Source: Hydractinia symbiolongicarpus (lineage: Eukaryota; Cnidaria; Hydrozoa; Anthoathecata; Hydractiniidae). Taken from it: a stretch of DNA of 64,000 nucleotides. Positions 21,701-36,500 of this stretch are shown one piece after another (positions within the stretch are counted from its first letter, which is position 1; each line of letters begins with the position of its first letter). The DNA lies in the NCBI RefSeq assembly GCF_029227915.1, contig NC_079884.1, positions 2,482,001 to 2,546,000 on the forward strand. The letters are read 5' to 3'. The position numbers were made by a program, and so were the translations under genes. A model generated the notes under the pieces. It did no database searches, had not been told where the DNA came from, and worked only from the letters and a program-made list of their open reading frames with translations.

Positions 21701-24700
21701 ACTACATCTCACTGACTTTCTAACGGTGTCAGTCCGTTTGAATTACAACAATTGGGTCACATATTCGTACCAACATGAATTTAGCGACAATTTTTCTGAT
21801 ATTACTATAATGCATCGCATTTAACAGTGAAACGATTGACTGTGGCACTTAATTGAACTAACTTTGGACTGTGACCTGTTAAATGTGATAAATGAGACAA
21901 TTGGACTCCAAGAAATAACATTCTTCTTAATTTGACGAGATTGCCTGAACTCAGCGATTACATTGGGCGCTGTGGTAGTGCTTCATTTAAAAATTTAGAT
22001 AATTAAGTCATTCTTTACTGTGGGACCAATCCTAGCCGTTATCGCACGCTGAAGAAATAGCGACCGTTTCAAAAACTAAAATTCATTGACTTTCTAACAG
22101 TGTCAATCAGTTTGAGTTACAACGGTTGGGTCACATATTTGTACCAACATGTATTTAGCGATATTTGTCAGATAATACTAGGTTGCATCGCTTCTAACAG
22201 TAAAACGATTGACTGTGGGATTTAATTGAAGTAACTTTGGACTTTGACCTGATAAATGTGATAAATGAAACAATTGGACTCCAAAAAATAACATTCTTCA
22301 TAACTTGACATGATTGCTGGAATTCAGCGATTACATTAGGCTCTGTGGTAGCGCTTTATTTAAAAATTTAGATAAATAAGTCTTTTCTTACTGCGGGACC
22401 AATCCTGGCCGTTAGCACGCGCTGAAGAAATAGCGACAGTTTCAAAAACTACATCTGACTGACTTTCTAACGGTGTCAGTCCGTTTGAATTACAACGGTT
22501 GGGTCACATATTCGTACCAACATGTATTTAGCGATATTTTTTCTGATTTTACTATGATGCATCGCATTTAACAGTGAAACGATTGACTGTGGGACTTAAT
22601 TGAACTAACTTTGGACTGTGACCTGTTAAATGTGATAAATGAGACAATTGGACTCCAAGAAATAACATTCTTCTTAATTTGACATAATTGCCGGAACTCA
22701 GCGATTACACGGGGCGCTGTGGTAGCGCTTCATTTAAAAATTTAGATAAAAAAGTCATTCTTTACTGTGGGACCAATCCTAGCCGTTATCGCACGCTGAA
22801 GAAATAGCGACAGTTTCAAAAACTACATCTCACTGACTTTCTAACGGTGTCAGTCCGTTTGAGTTACAACGGTTGCGTCACACAATCGTACCAACATGTA
22901 TATAGTGATTTTCTTCCGATATTACTAAGTTGTATCGCTTTTAACAGTGAAACGATTGACTGTGGGACTTAATTGAACTAACTTTGGACTGTGACCTGTT
23001 AAATGTGATAAATGAGACAATGGGACTAAAAGAAATAACATTCTTCTTAATTTGACGAGATTGCCTGAACTCAGCGATTACATTGGGCGCTGTGGTAGTG
23101 CTTCATTTAAAAATTTAGATAATTAAGTCATTCTTTACTGTGGGACCAATCCTAGCCGTTATCGCGCGCTGAAGAAATAGCGACAGTTTCAAAAACTACA
23201 TCTCACTGACTTTCTAACGGTGTCAGTCCGTTTGAGTTACAACGGTAACGTCACACAATCGTACCAACATGTATATAGTGATTTTATTCCGATATTACTA
23301 AGTTGTATCGCTTTTAACAGTGAAACGATTGACTGTGGGACTTAATTGAACTAACTTTGGACTGTGACCTGTTAAATGTGATAAATGAGACAATGGGACT
23401 AGAAGAAATAACACTCTTCTTAATTTGACGAGATTGCCTGAACTCAGCGATTACATTGGGCGCTGTGGTAGTGCTTCATTTAAAAATTTAGATAATTAAG
23501 TCATTCTTTACTGTGGGACCAATCCTAGCCGTTATCGCGCGCTGAAGAAATAGCGACAGTTTCAAAAACTAAAATTCATTGACTTTCTAACAGTGTCAAT
23601 CAGTTTGAGTTACAACGGTTGGGTCACATATTTGTACCAACATGTATTTAGCGATATTTGTCAGATAATACTAGGTTGCATCGCTTCAAACAGTAAAACG
23701 ATTGACTGTGGGACTTAATTGAACTAACTTTGGACTGTGACCTGTTAAATGGGATAAATGAGACAATTGGACTCCAAGAACTAACATTCTTCTTAATTTG
23801 ACATAATTGCCGGAACTCAGCGACTACACGGGGCGCTGTGGTAGCGCTTCATTTAAAAATTTAGTTAAATAAGTCATTCTTTACTGTGGGACCAATCCTA
23901 GCCGTTATCGCGCGCTGAAGAAATAGCAACAGTTTCAAAAACTACATCTCACTGACTTTCTAACGGTGTCAGTCCGTTTGAATTACAACGGTTGCGTCAC
24001 ACATTCGTACCAACATGTATTTAGTGATTTTCTTCCGATATTACTAAGTTGTATCGCTTTTAACAGTGAAACGATTGGCTGTGGGACTTAATTGAACTAA
24101 CTTTGGATTGTGACCTGTTAAATGTGATAAATGAGACAATGGGACTAGAAGAAATAACATTCTTCTTAATTTGACGTGATTGCCTGAACTCAGCGATTAC
24201 ATTGGGCGCTGTGGTGGCGCTTCATTTAAAAATTTAGATAATTAAGTCATTCTTTACTGTGGGACCAATCCTAGCCATTATCGCGCGCTAAAGAAATAGC
24301 GACAGTTTTAAAAACTACATTTCATTGACTTTCTAACAGTGTCAATCAGTTTGAGTTACAACGGTTGGGTCACATATTCGTACCAACATGTATTTAGCGA
24401 TATTTGTCAGATATTACTAGGTTGCATCGCTTCTAACAGTGAAACGATTGACTGTGGGACTTAATTGAAGTAACTTTGGACTTTGACCTGATAAATGTGA
24501 TAAATGAAACAATTGGACTCCAAAAAATAACATTCTTCTTAACTTGACATGATTGCCGGAACTCAGCGATTACACTGGGCGCTGTGGTAGCGCTTCATTT
24601 AAAAATTTAGATAAATAAGTCATTCTTTACTGTGGGACCAATCCTAGCCGTTTTCGCGCCATGAAGAAATAGCAACAGTTTCAAAAACTACATCTCACTG

Positions 24701-26900
24701 ACTTTCTAACGGTGTCAGTCCGTTTGAATTACAACGGTTGGGTAACATATTCGTACCAACATGTATTTAGCGATATTTTTTCTGATATTACTATGATGCA
24801 TCGCATTTAACAGTGAAACGATTGACTGTGGGACTTAATTGAACTAACTTTGGACTGTGACCTGTTAAATGTGATAAATGAGACAATTGGACACCAAGAA
24901 ATAACATTCTTCTTAATTTGACATAATTGCCGGAGCTCAGCGATTACACGGGGCGCTGTGGTAGCGCTTCATTTAAAAATTTACATAAAAAAGTCATTCT
25001 TTACTGTGGGACCAATCCTAGCCGTTATCGCGCGCTGAAGAAATAGCGACAGTTTCAAAAACTACCTCTCACTGATTTTCTAACGGTGTCAGTCCGTTTG
25101 AGTTACAACGTTTGCGTCACACATTCGTACCAACATGTATTTAGTGATTTTCTTCCGATATTACTAAGTTGTATCGCTTTTAACAGTGAAACGATTGACT
25201 GCGGGACTTAATTGAACTAACTTTGGATTGTGACCTGTTAAATGTGATAAATGAGACAATGGGACTTGAAGAAATAACATTCTTCTTAATTTGACGTGAT
25301 TGCCTGAACTCAGCGATTACATTGGGCGCTGTGGCAGCGCTTCATTTAAAAATTTAGATAATTAAGTCATTCTTTACTGTGGGACCAATCCTAGCCGTTA
25401 TCGCGCGCTGAAGAAATAGCGACAGTTTCAAAAACTACATTTCATTGACTTTCTAACAGTGTCAATCAGTTTGAGTTACAACGGTTGGGTCACATATTCG
25501 TACCAACATGTATTTAGCGATATTTGTCAGATAATACTAGGTTGCATCGCTTCTAACAGTGAAACGATTGACTGTGGGACTTAATTGAAGTAACTTTGTA
25601 CTTTGACCTGATAAATGTGATAAATAAAACAATTGGACTCCAAAAAATAACATTCTTCTTAACTTGACATGATTGCCGGAACTCAGCGATTACACTGGGC
25701 GCTGTGGTAGCGCTTCATTTAAAAATTTAGATAAATAAGTCATTCTTTACTGTGGGACCAATCCTAGCCGTTATCGCGCCATGAAGAAATAGCAACAGTT
25801 TCAAAAACTACATCTCACTGACTTTCTAACGGTGTCACCCCGTTTGAATTACAACGGCTGGGTAACATATTCGTACCAACATGTATTTAGCGATATTTTT
25901 TCTGATATTACTATGATGTAACGCTTTTAACAGTGAAACGATTGACTGTGGGACTTAATTGAACTAACTTTGGACTGTGACCTGTTAAATGTGATAAATG
26001 AGACAATTGGACACCAAGAAATAACATTCTTCTTAATTTGACATAAATGCCGGAACTCAGCGATTACACGGGGCGCTGTGGTAGCGCTTCATTTAAAAAA
26101 TTACATAAAAAAGTCATTCTTTACTGTGGGACCAATCCTAGCCGTTATCGCGCGCTGAAGAAATAGCGACAATTTCAAAAACTACCTCTCACTGATTTTC
26201 TAACGGTGTCAGTCCGTTTGAGTTACAACGTTTGCGTCACACATTCGTATCAACATGTATTTAGTGATTTTCTTCCGATATTACTAAGTTGTATCGCTTT
26301 TAACAGTGAAACGATTGACTGTGGGACTTAATTGAACTAACTTTGGATTGTGACCTGTTAAATGTGATAAATGAGACAATGGGACTTGAAGAAATAACAT
26401 TCCTCTTAATTTGACGTGATTGCCTGAACTCAGCGATTACATTGGGCGCTGTGGCAGCGCTTCATTTAAAAATTTAGATAACTAAGTCATTCTTTACTGT
26501 GGGACCAATCCTAGCCGTTATCGCGCGCTGAAGAAATAGCGACAGTTTCAAAAACTACATTTCATTGACTTTCTAACAGTGTCAATCAGTTTGAGTTACA
26601 ACGGTTGGGTCACATATTCGTACCAACATGTATTTAGCGATATTTGTCAGATAATACTAGGTTGCATCGCTTCTAACAGTGAAACGATTGACTGTGGGAC
26701 TTAATTGAAGTAACTTTGTACTTTGACCTGATAAATGTGATAAATAAAACAATTGGACTCCAAAAAATAACATTCTTCTTAACTTGACATGATTGCCGGA
26801 ACTCAGCGATTACACTGGGCGCTGTGGTAGCGCTTCATTTAAAAATTTAGATAAATAAGTCATTCTTTACTGTGGGACCAATCCTAGCCGTTATCGCGCG
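21556..26900. repeat. Three-unit higher-order repeat (~1120 bp)
   Basis: Unit starts 24168, 25288 and 26408 head three successive copies at exactly 1120 bp. Starts 21929 and 23049 are also 1120 bp apart. Markers per copy: TTTGACGTGATTGCCTGAAC (or GACGAGATTGCCTG), CGCGCCATGAAGAAATAGC (24654 and 25774), TTTGACATAATTGCCGG or TTTGACATAAATGCCGG, and CTACCTCTCACTGATTTTC. The unit at 23422 repeats the preceding one (GACGAGATTGCCTG twice, 373 bp apart), so one register slip of a single unit is visible. The phase ends near 26880, where CGCGCGCTG replaces CGCGCCATG. Confidence 0.87.
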
Positions 26901-27142
26901 CTGAAGAAATAGCGACAGTTTCAAAAACTACATCTCACTGACTTTCTAACGGTGTCAGTCCGCTTGAGTTACAATGGTTGCGTCACACATTCGTACCAAC
27001 ATGTATTTAGTGATTTTCTTCCGATATTACTAAGTTGTATCGCTTTCAACAGTGAAACAATTGACTGTGGGAATTAATTGAACTGATTTTGATCTGTGAC
27101 CTTATAAATGTTATAAGTGAGACAATTGGACTCCAAGAAATA

Positions 27143-28275
27143 ACATTCTTTTTAATTTGACATGATTGTGGGAAATTAGCGATTACATCAGGCTCTGTGG
27201 CAGTGCTTTATTTAAAAATTTTGAAAAATAAATCTTTTTCTACTGTGGGACCAATCCTAGCTGTTTCTTCGCGCTGAAGAAATAGGGACAGTTTCCAAAA
27301 ATACATCTCACTGACTTTCTAACGGTGTCAGTCCGTGTAAATTAAAACGGTTGGGTCACATATTGGTACCAACATGTATTTAGCGATATTTTTTCTGATA
27401 TTACTATGTTGCATCGCTTTTAACAGTGAAACGATTGACTCTGGGACTTAATTGAACTAACTTTGGACGTTGACCTGTTAATTGTGATAAATGAGACAAT
27501 GGGACTAGAAGAAATAACATTCTTCTTAATTTTACATGATTGCCTGAACTCAGCGATTACATTGGGCGCTGTGGTAGCGCTTCATTTAAAAATTTAGATA
27601 AATAAGTCATTCTTTACTGTGGGACCAATCCTAGCCGTTATCGCGCGCTGAAGAAATAGCAACAGTTTCAAAAACTACATCTCACTGACTTTCTAACGGT
27701 GTCAGTCCGTTTGAATTACAACGGTTGGGTCACATATTCGTACCAACATATATTTAGCGATATTTTTTCTGATATTACTATGATGCAACGCTTTTAACAG
27801 TGAAACGATTGACTGTGGGACTTAATTGAACTAACTTTGGACTGTGACCTGTTAAATGTGATAAATGAGACAATGGGACTCCAAGAAATAACATTCTTTT
27901 TAATTTGACATGATTGTGGGAAATTAGCGATTACATCAGGCTCTGTGGCAGTGCTTTATTTAAAAATTTAGAAAAATAAATCTTTTTCTACTGTGGGACC
28001 AATCCTAGCCGTTACTTCGCGCTGAAGAAATAGGGACAGTTTCCAAAAATACATCTCACTGACTTTCTAACGGTGTCAGTCCGTGTGAATTAAAACGGTT
28101 GGGTCACATATTGGTACCAACATGTATTTAGCGATATTTTTTCTGATATTACTATGTTGCATCGCTTTTAACAGTGAAACGATTGACTCTGGGACTTAAT
28201 TGAACTAACTTTGGACGTTGACCTGTTAAATGTGATAAATGAGACAATGGGACTAGAAGAAATAACATTCTTCTT
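27143..28275. repeat. Dimer duplication (748 bp)
   Basis: The unit at 27154 recurs at 27902 with TTGTGGGAAATTAGCGATTA, GGCAGTGCTTTATTTAAA, ACAGTTTCCAAAAATACATC, TTAAAACGGTTGGGTC and CATATTGGTACCAAC. Between them sits a different unit (27528) with a TTTTACATGATTGCC start. Confidence 0.8.
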
Positions 28276-31200
28276 AATTTGACGTGATTGCCTGAACTCA
28301 GCGATTACATTGGGCGCTGTGGTAGCGCTTCATTTAAAAATTTAGATAATTAAGTCATTCTTTACTGTGGGACCAATCCTAGCCGTTATCGCGCGCTGAG
28401 GAAATGGCGACAGTTTTAAAAACTACATTTCATTGACTTTCCAACGGTGTCAATCCGTTTGAGTTACAACAGTTGCGTCACACATTCGTACCAACATGTA
28501 TTTAGTGACTTCCTTCCGATATTACTAAGTTGTATCGCTTTCAACAGTGAAACAATTGACTGTAGGAATTAATTGAACTGATTTTGCACTGTGACCTTAT
28601 AAATGTTATAAGTAAGACAATTGGACTCCAAGAAATAACATTCTTTTTACTTTGACATGATTGTGGGAAATCAGCGATTACATCAGGCTCTGTGATAGCG
28701 CTTTATTTAAAAATTTAGATAAATAAATCTTTTCCTACTGTGGGATTAATCCTGGTCGTTAGCACCCGCTGAATAAATAGGAAAGCTCCAAAGACTACAT
28801 TTCGATGAACTTTCTAGCGGTATAAATCCGTTTGAGTTACAACAGTTGCGTCACATATTCATACCAACATGTTCTTAGCGATAGTATTCGGATATTACTA
28901 GGTTGCATCGCTTTTAACAGTGAAACGTTTGACTGTGGGACTTAATTGAACTGATTTTGGACTTTGACCTTATAAATGTGATAAATGAGCCAGTTTGACT
29001 ACAAGAAATAACATTCTTCTTAACTTGACATGATTGCTGGAACTCAGCGATTACACTGGGCGCTGTGGTAGCGCTTTATTTAAAAATTAAGATAAATAAG
29101 TTATTTTTTAATGTGGGACCAATCCTAGCCGTTACTTCGCGCTGAAGAAATAGGGACAGTTTCAAAAACTACATCTCACTGACTTTCTAACGGTGTCAGT
29201 CCGTTTGAAATACAACGGTTGGGTCACATATTCGTACCAACATGTATTTAGCGATATTTTTTCTGATAATGTTGCATCGCTTTTAACAGTGAAACGATTG
29301 ACTGTGGGACTTAATTGAACTAACTTTGGACTGTGACCTGTTAAATGTGATAAATGAGACAATGGGACTCCAAGAAATAACATTCTTTTTAATTTGACGT
29401 GATTGCCTGAACTTAGCGATTACATTGGGCGCTGTGGTAGCGCTTCATTTAAAAATTTAGATAATTAGGTCATTTTTTACTGTGGGACCAATCCTAGCCG
29501 TTATCGCGCGCTGAATAAATAGCGACAGTTTCAACAACTACATTTCATTGACTTTCTAACAGTATCAATTCACTTCAGTTACAACAGTTGCGTCACATAT
29601 TCGTACCAACATGTACTGATCGATAGTATTCGGATATTAATAGGATGCATCGATTTTGACAGTGAAACGTTTGACTGCGGGACTTAATTGAACTGATTTT
29701 CGACTTTGACCTGATAAATGTAATAAATGAGCCAGTCTGACTACAAGAAATAACATTCTTCTTAACTTGACATGATTGCTGGAACTCAGCGATTACACTG
29801 GGCGCTGTGGTAGCGCTTTATTTAAAAATTAAGATAAATAAGTCATTTTTTACTGTGGGACCAATCCTAGCCGTTAGTTAGCGTTGAAGAAATAGAGACA
29901 GTTTCAAAAACTACATATCATTGACTTTCTAACAGTGTCAATCCGTTTGAGTTACAACGGTTGGGTCACATATTCCTACTAACATGTATTTTGCGATATG
30001 TTTCTGATAGTACTAGGTTGCATCGCTTTTAACAGTGAAACGATTGACTCTGGGACTTAATTGAACTGATTTTGGACTGTGACCTTATAAATGTTATAAG
30101 TGAGACAATTGGACTCCAAGAAATAACATTCTTCTTAATTTGACGTGATTGCCTGAACTCAGCGATTACATTGGGCGCTGTGGTAGCGCTTCATTTAAAA
30201 ATTTAGATAATTAAGTCATTCTTTACTGTGGGACCAATCCTAGCCGTTATCGCGCGCTGAAGAAATAGCGACAGTTTCAAAAACTACATCTCACTGACTG
30301 TCTAACGGTGTCAGTCCGTTTGAGTTACAACGGTTGGGTGACATATTCGTACCAACATGTATGTAGCGATATTTTTTCTGATATTACTAGGTTGCATCGA
30401 TTTTAACAGTGAAATGACTCTGGGACTTAATTGAACTGATTTTGGACTGTGACCTTATAAATGTTATAAGTGAGACAATTGGACTCCAAGAAATAACATT
30501 CTTCTTAATTTGACGTGATTGCCTGAACTCAGCGATTACATTGGGCGCTGTGGTAGCGCTTCATTTAAAAATTTAGATAATTAAGTCATTCTTTACTGTG
30601 GGACCAATCCTAGCCGTTATCGCGCGCTGAGGAAATGGCGACAGTTTTAAAAACTACATTTCATTGACTTTCCAACGGTGTCAATCCGTTTGAGTTACAA
30701 CAGTTGCGTCACACATTCGTACCAACATGTATTTAGTGACTTCCTTCCGATATTACTAAGTTGTATCGCTTTCAACAGTGAAACAATTGACTGTAGGAAT
30801 TAATTGAACTGATTTTGCACTGTGACCTTATAAATGTTATAAGTAAGACAATTGGACTCCAAGAAATAACATTCTTTTTACTTTGACATGATTGTGGGAA
30901 ATCAGCGATTACATCAGGCTCTGTGATAGCGCTTTATTTAAAAATTTAGATAAATAAATCTTTTCCTACTGTGGGATTAATCCTGGTCGTTAGCACCCGC
31001 TGAATAAATAGGAAAGCTCCAAAGACTACATTTCGATGAACTTTCTAGCGGTATAAATCCGTTTGAGTTACAACAGTTGCGTCACATATTCATACCAACA
31101 TGTTCTTAGCGATAGTATTCGGATATTACTAGGTTGCATCGCTTTTAACAGTGAAACGTTTGACTGTGGGACTTAATTGAACTGATTTTGGACTTTGACC

Positions 31201-33540
31201 TTATAAATGTGATAAATGAGCCAGTTTGACTACAAGAAATAACATTCTTCTTAACTTGACATGATTGCTGGAACTCAGCGATTACACTGGGCGCTGTGGT
31301 AGCGCTTTATTTAAAAATTAAGATAAATAAGTTATTTTTTAATGTGGGACCAATCCTAGCCGTTACTTCGCGCTGAAGAAATAGGGACAGTTTCAAAAAC
31401 TACATCTCACTGACTTTCTAACGGTGTCAGTCCGTTTGAAATACAACGGTTGGGTCACATATTCCTACTAACATGTATTTTGCGATATGTTTCTGATAGT
31501 ACTAGGTTGCATCGCTTTTAACAGTGAAACGATTGACTCTGGGACTTAATTGAACTGATTTTGGACTGGGACCTTATAAATGTTATAAATGAGACAATTG
31601 GACTCCAAGAAATAACATTCTTCTTAATTTGACGTGATTGCCTGAACTCAGCGATTACATTGGGCGCTGTGGTAGCGCTTCATTTAAAAATTTAGATAAT
31701 TAAGTCATTCTTTACTGTGGGACCAATCCTAGCCGTTATCGCGCGCTGAAGAAATAGCGACAGTTTCAAAAACTACATCTCACTGACTGTCTAACGGTGT
31801 CAGTCCGTTTGAGTTACAACGGTTGGGTGACATATTCGTACCAACATGTATGTAGCGATATTTTTTCTGATATTACTAGGTTGCATCGATTTTAACAGTG
31901 AAATGACTCTGGGACTTAATTGAACTGATTTTGGACTGTGACCTTATAAATGTTATAAGTGAGACAATTGGACTCCAAGAAATAACATTCTTCTTAATTT
32001 GACGTGATTGCCTGAACTCAGCGATTACATTGGGCGCTGTGGTAGCGCTTCATTTAAAAATTTAGATAATTAAGTCATTCTTTACTGTGGGACCAATCCT
32101 AGCCGTTATCGCGCGCTGAGGAAATGGCGACAGTTTTAAAAACTACATTTCATTGACTTTCCAACGGTGTCAATCCGTTTGAGTTACAACAGTTGCGTCA
32201 CACATTCGTACCAACATGTATTTAGTGACTTCCTTCCGATATTACTAAGTTGTATCGCTTTCAACAGTGAAACAATTGACTGTAGGAATTAATTGAACTG
32301 ATTTTGCACTGTGACCTTATAAATGTTATAAGTAAGACAATTGGACTCCAAGAAATAACATTCTTTTTAGTTTGACATGATTGTGGGAAATCAGCGATTA
32401 CATCAGGCTCTGTGGTAGCGCTTTATTTAAAAATTTAGATAAATAAATCTTTTCCTACTGTGGGATTAATCCTGGTCGTTAGCACCCGCTGAATAAATAG
32501 GAAAGCTCCAAAGACTACATTTCGATGAACTTTCTAGCGGTATAAATCCGTTTGAGTTACAACAGTTGCGTCACATATTCATACCAACATGTTCTTAGCG
32601 ATAGTATTCGGATATTACTAGGTTGCATCGCTTTTAACAGTGAAACGTTTGACTGTGGGAATTAATTGAACTGATTTTGGACTTTGACCTTATAAATGTG
32701 ATAAATGAGCCAGTTTGACTACAAGAAATAACATTCTTCTTAACTTGACATGATTGCTGGAACTCAGCGATTACACTGGGCGCTGTGGTAGCACTTTATT
32801 TAAAAATTAAGATAAATAAGTTATTTTTTAATGTGGGACCAATCCTAGCCGTTACTTCGCGCTGAAGAAATAGGGACAGTTTCAAAAACTACATCTCACT
32901 GACTTTCTAACGGTGTCAGTCCGTTTGAAATACAACGGTTGGGTCACATATTCGTACCAACATGTATTTAGCGATATTTTTTCTGATAATGTTGCATCGC
33001 TTTTAACAGTGAAACGATTGACTGTGGGACTTAATTGAACTAACTTTGGACTGTGACCTGTTAAATGTGATAAATGAGACAATGGGACTCCAAGAAATAA
33101 CATTGTTCTTAATTTGACGTGATTGCCTGAACTTAGCGATTACATTGGGCGCTGTGGTAGCGCTTCATTTAAAAATTTAGATAATTAGGTCATTTTTTAC
33201 TGTGGAACCAATCCTAGCCGTTATCGTGCGCTGAATAAATAGCGACAGTTTCAAAAACTACATTTCATTGACTTTCTAACAGTATCAATTCACTTCAGTT
33301 ACAACAGTTGCGTCACATATTCGTACCAACATGTACTTATCGATAGTATTCGGATATTAATAGGATGCATCGCTTTTGACAGTGAAACGTTTGACTGCGG
33401 GACTTAATTGAACTGATTTTCGACTTTGACCTGATAAATGTAATAAATGAGCCAGTCTGACTACAAGAAATAACATTCTTCTTAACTTGACATGATTGCT
33501 GGAACTCAGCGATTACACTGGGCGCTGTGGTAGCGCTTCA
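28276..33540. repeat. Nested 4-, 6- and 10-unit duplications
   Basis: A block with GAGGAAATGGCGACAG, CTTCCTTCCGATATTAC, GGGATTAATCCTGGTCG and AGGAAAGCTCCAAAGAC occurs three times, from unit starts 28276, 30507 and 31996 (offsets 2231, 1489 and 3720 bp, i.e. 6, 4 and 10 units). The 4-unit offset covers about 29970-31459 and 31460-32948. After 32948 the sequence follows the 3720-bp partner (29228 onward), so an exchange boundary lies in or near GGGTCACATATTC. Units at 29022 and 32742 share a small deletion (TCTGATAATGTTGC). Units at 30137 and 31626 share loss of 6 bp (GTGAAATGACTCTGGG). Confidence 0.88.
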
Positions 33541-36500
33541 TTTAAAAATTTAGATAAATAAGTCATTCTTTACCGTGGGACCAATCTTAGCCGTTAGCGC
33601 GCGCTAAAGATATAGAGACAGTTTCAAAAACTCCATTTCATTGACTTCCTAACGGTGTCAATCCGTTTAAGTTACAACGGTTGCGTCACACATTCGTACC
33701 AACATGTATTTAGTGATTTTTTTCAGATATTCCAAAGTTGTATCGCTTTCAACAGTGAAACGATTGACTGTGGGACTTAATTGAACTGATTTTGAACTTT
33801 GACCTTGTAAATGTGATAAATGAGGCATTTTGACTATAAGAAATAACTTTCTTTTTAATTTGACATGATTGCTGGAATTCAACGGTTACATCAGGCTCTG
33901 TGGTAGCGTTTTATTTAAAAATTTAGATAAATAAGTCTTTTCTTACTGTGAGACCAATTCTGGCCGTTAGCACCCGCTGAATAAATAGGAACAATTTCAA
34001 AGACTACATTTCAATGAACTTTCCAGCGGTATAAATTCGTTTGAGTTGCAACGGCTGCGTCACTTATTCGTACCAACATGTATTTTGCGATATGTTTCTG
34101 ATAGTACTAGGTTGCATCGCTTTTAACAGTGAAACGATTGACTCTGGGACTTAATTGAACTGATTTTGGACTGTGACCTTATAAATTTATAAGTGAGACA
34201 ATTGGACTCCAAGAAATAACATTCTTCTTAATTTGACATGATTGCAGGAACTCAGCGATTACACTGGGCGCTGTGGTAGCGCTTCATTTAAAAATTTAGA
34301 TAAATAAGTCATTTTTTACCGTGGGACCAATCTTAGCCGTAGGCGCGCGCTAAAGATATAGAGACAGTTTCAAAAACTCCGTTTCATTGACTTCCTAACG
34401 GTGTCAATCCGTTTAAGTTACAACGGTTGCGTCACACATTCGCACCAACATGTATTTAGTGATTTTTTTCAGATATTCCAAAGTTGTATCGCTTTCAACA
34501 GTGAAACGATTGACTGTGGGACTTAATTGAACTGATTTTGAACTTTGACCTTGTAAATGTGATAAATGAGGCATTTTGACTACAAGAAATAACTTTCTTT
34601 TTAATTTGACATGATTGCTGGAATTCAACGATTACATCAGGCTCGGTGGTAGCGTTTTATTTAAAAATTTAGATAAATAAGTCTTTTCTTACTGTGAGAC
34701 CAATTCTGGCCGTTAGCACCCGCTGAAATAAATAGGAACAATTTCAAAGACTACATTTCAATGAACTTTCTAGCGGTTTAAATCCGTTTGAGTTGCAACG
34801 GCTGCGTCACTTATTCGTACCAACATGTATTTTGCGATATGTTTCTGATAGTACTAGGTTGCATCGCATTTAACAGTGAAACGATTGACTCTGGGACTTA
34901 ATTGAACTGATTTTGGACTGTGACCTTATAAATTTATAAGTGAGACAATTGGACCCCAAGAAATAACATTCTTCTTAATTTGACATGATTGCAGGAACTC
35001 AGCGATTACACTGGGCGCTGTGGTAGCGCTTCATTTAAAAATTTAGATAAATAAGTCATTTTTTACCGTGGGACCAATCTTAGCCGTTAGCGCGCGCTAA
35101 AGATATAGAGACAGTTTCAAAAACTCCGTTTCATTGACTTCCTAACGGTGTCAATCCGTTTAAGTTACAACGGTTGCGTCACACATTCGTACCAACATGT
35201 ATTTAGTAATTTTTTTCAGATATTCCAAAGTTGTATCGCTTTCAACAGTGAAACGATTGACTGTGGGACTTAATTGAACTGATTTTGAACTTTGACCTTG
35301 TAAATGTGATAAATTAGGCATTTTGACTACAAGAAATAACTTTCTTTTTAATTTGACATGATTGCTGGAATTCAACGATTACATCAGGCTCTGTGGTAGC
35401 GTTTTATTTAAAAATTTAGATAAATAAGTCTTTTCTTACTGTGAGACCAATTCTGGCCGTTAGCACCCGCTGAATAAATAGGAACAATTTCAAAGACTAC
35501 ATTTCAATGAACTTTCCAGCGGTATAAATCCGTTTGAGTTGCAACGGCTGCGTCACATATTCGTACCAACATGTATTTTGCGATATGTTTCTGATAGTAC
35601 TAGGTTGCATCGCTTTTAACAGTGAAACGATTGACTCTGGGACTTAATTGAACTGATTTTGGACTGTGACCTTATAAATTTATAAGTGAGACAATTGGAC
35701 TCCAAGAAATAACATTCTTCTTAATTTGACATAATTGCAGGAACTCAGCGATTACACTGGGCGCTGTTGTAGCGCTTCATGTGAAAATTTAGATAAATAA
35801 GTCATTCTTTACCGTGGGACCAATCTTAGCCGTTAGCGCGCGCTAAAGATATAGAGACAGTTTCAAAAACTCCATTTCATTGAGTTCCTAACGGTGTCAA
35901 TCCGTTTAAGTTACAACGGCTGCATCACACTTTCGTACCAACATGTATTTAGTGATTTTTTTCAGATATTCCAAAGTTGTATCGCTTTCAACAGTGAAAC
36001 GATTGACTGTGGGACTTAATTGAACTGATTTTGAACATTGACCTTGTAAATGTGATAAATGAGGCATTTTGACTACAAGAAATAACTTTCTTTTTAATTT
36101 GACATGATTGCTGGAATTCAACGATTACATCAGGCTCTGTGGTAGCGTTTTATTAAAAATTTAGATAAATAAGTCTTTTCTTACTGTGAGACCAATTCTG
36201 GCCGTTAGCACCCGCTGAATAAATAGGAACAATTTCAAAGACTACATTTCAATGAACTTTCCAGCGGTATAAATCCGTTTGAGTTGCAACGGCTGCGTCA
36301 CTTATTCGTACCAACATGTATTTTGCGATATGTTTCTGATAGTACTAGGTTGCATCGCTTTTAACAGTGAAACGATTGACTCTGGGACTTAATTGAACTG
36401 ATTTTGGACTGTGACCTTATAAATTTATAAGTGAGACAATTGGACTCCAAGAAATAACATTCTTCTTAATTTGACATGATTGCAGGAACTCAGCGATTAC

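Noticed and set aside
29162-33103. Two identical 73-codon minus-strand frames (29162-29383 and 32882-33103)
   Set aside because: They are the same stretch of the 3720-bp duplicated satellite block; no coding evidence.
33667-36121. Four 71-codon minus-strand open frames (33667, 34413, 35160, 35906)
   Set aside because: They recur every ~746 bp because the dimer repeats. The similarity is DNA homogenisation, not a gene family, and other units have stops in the same frame.
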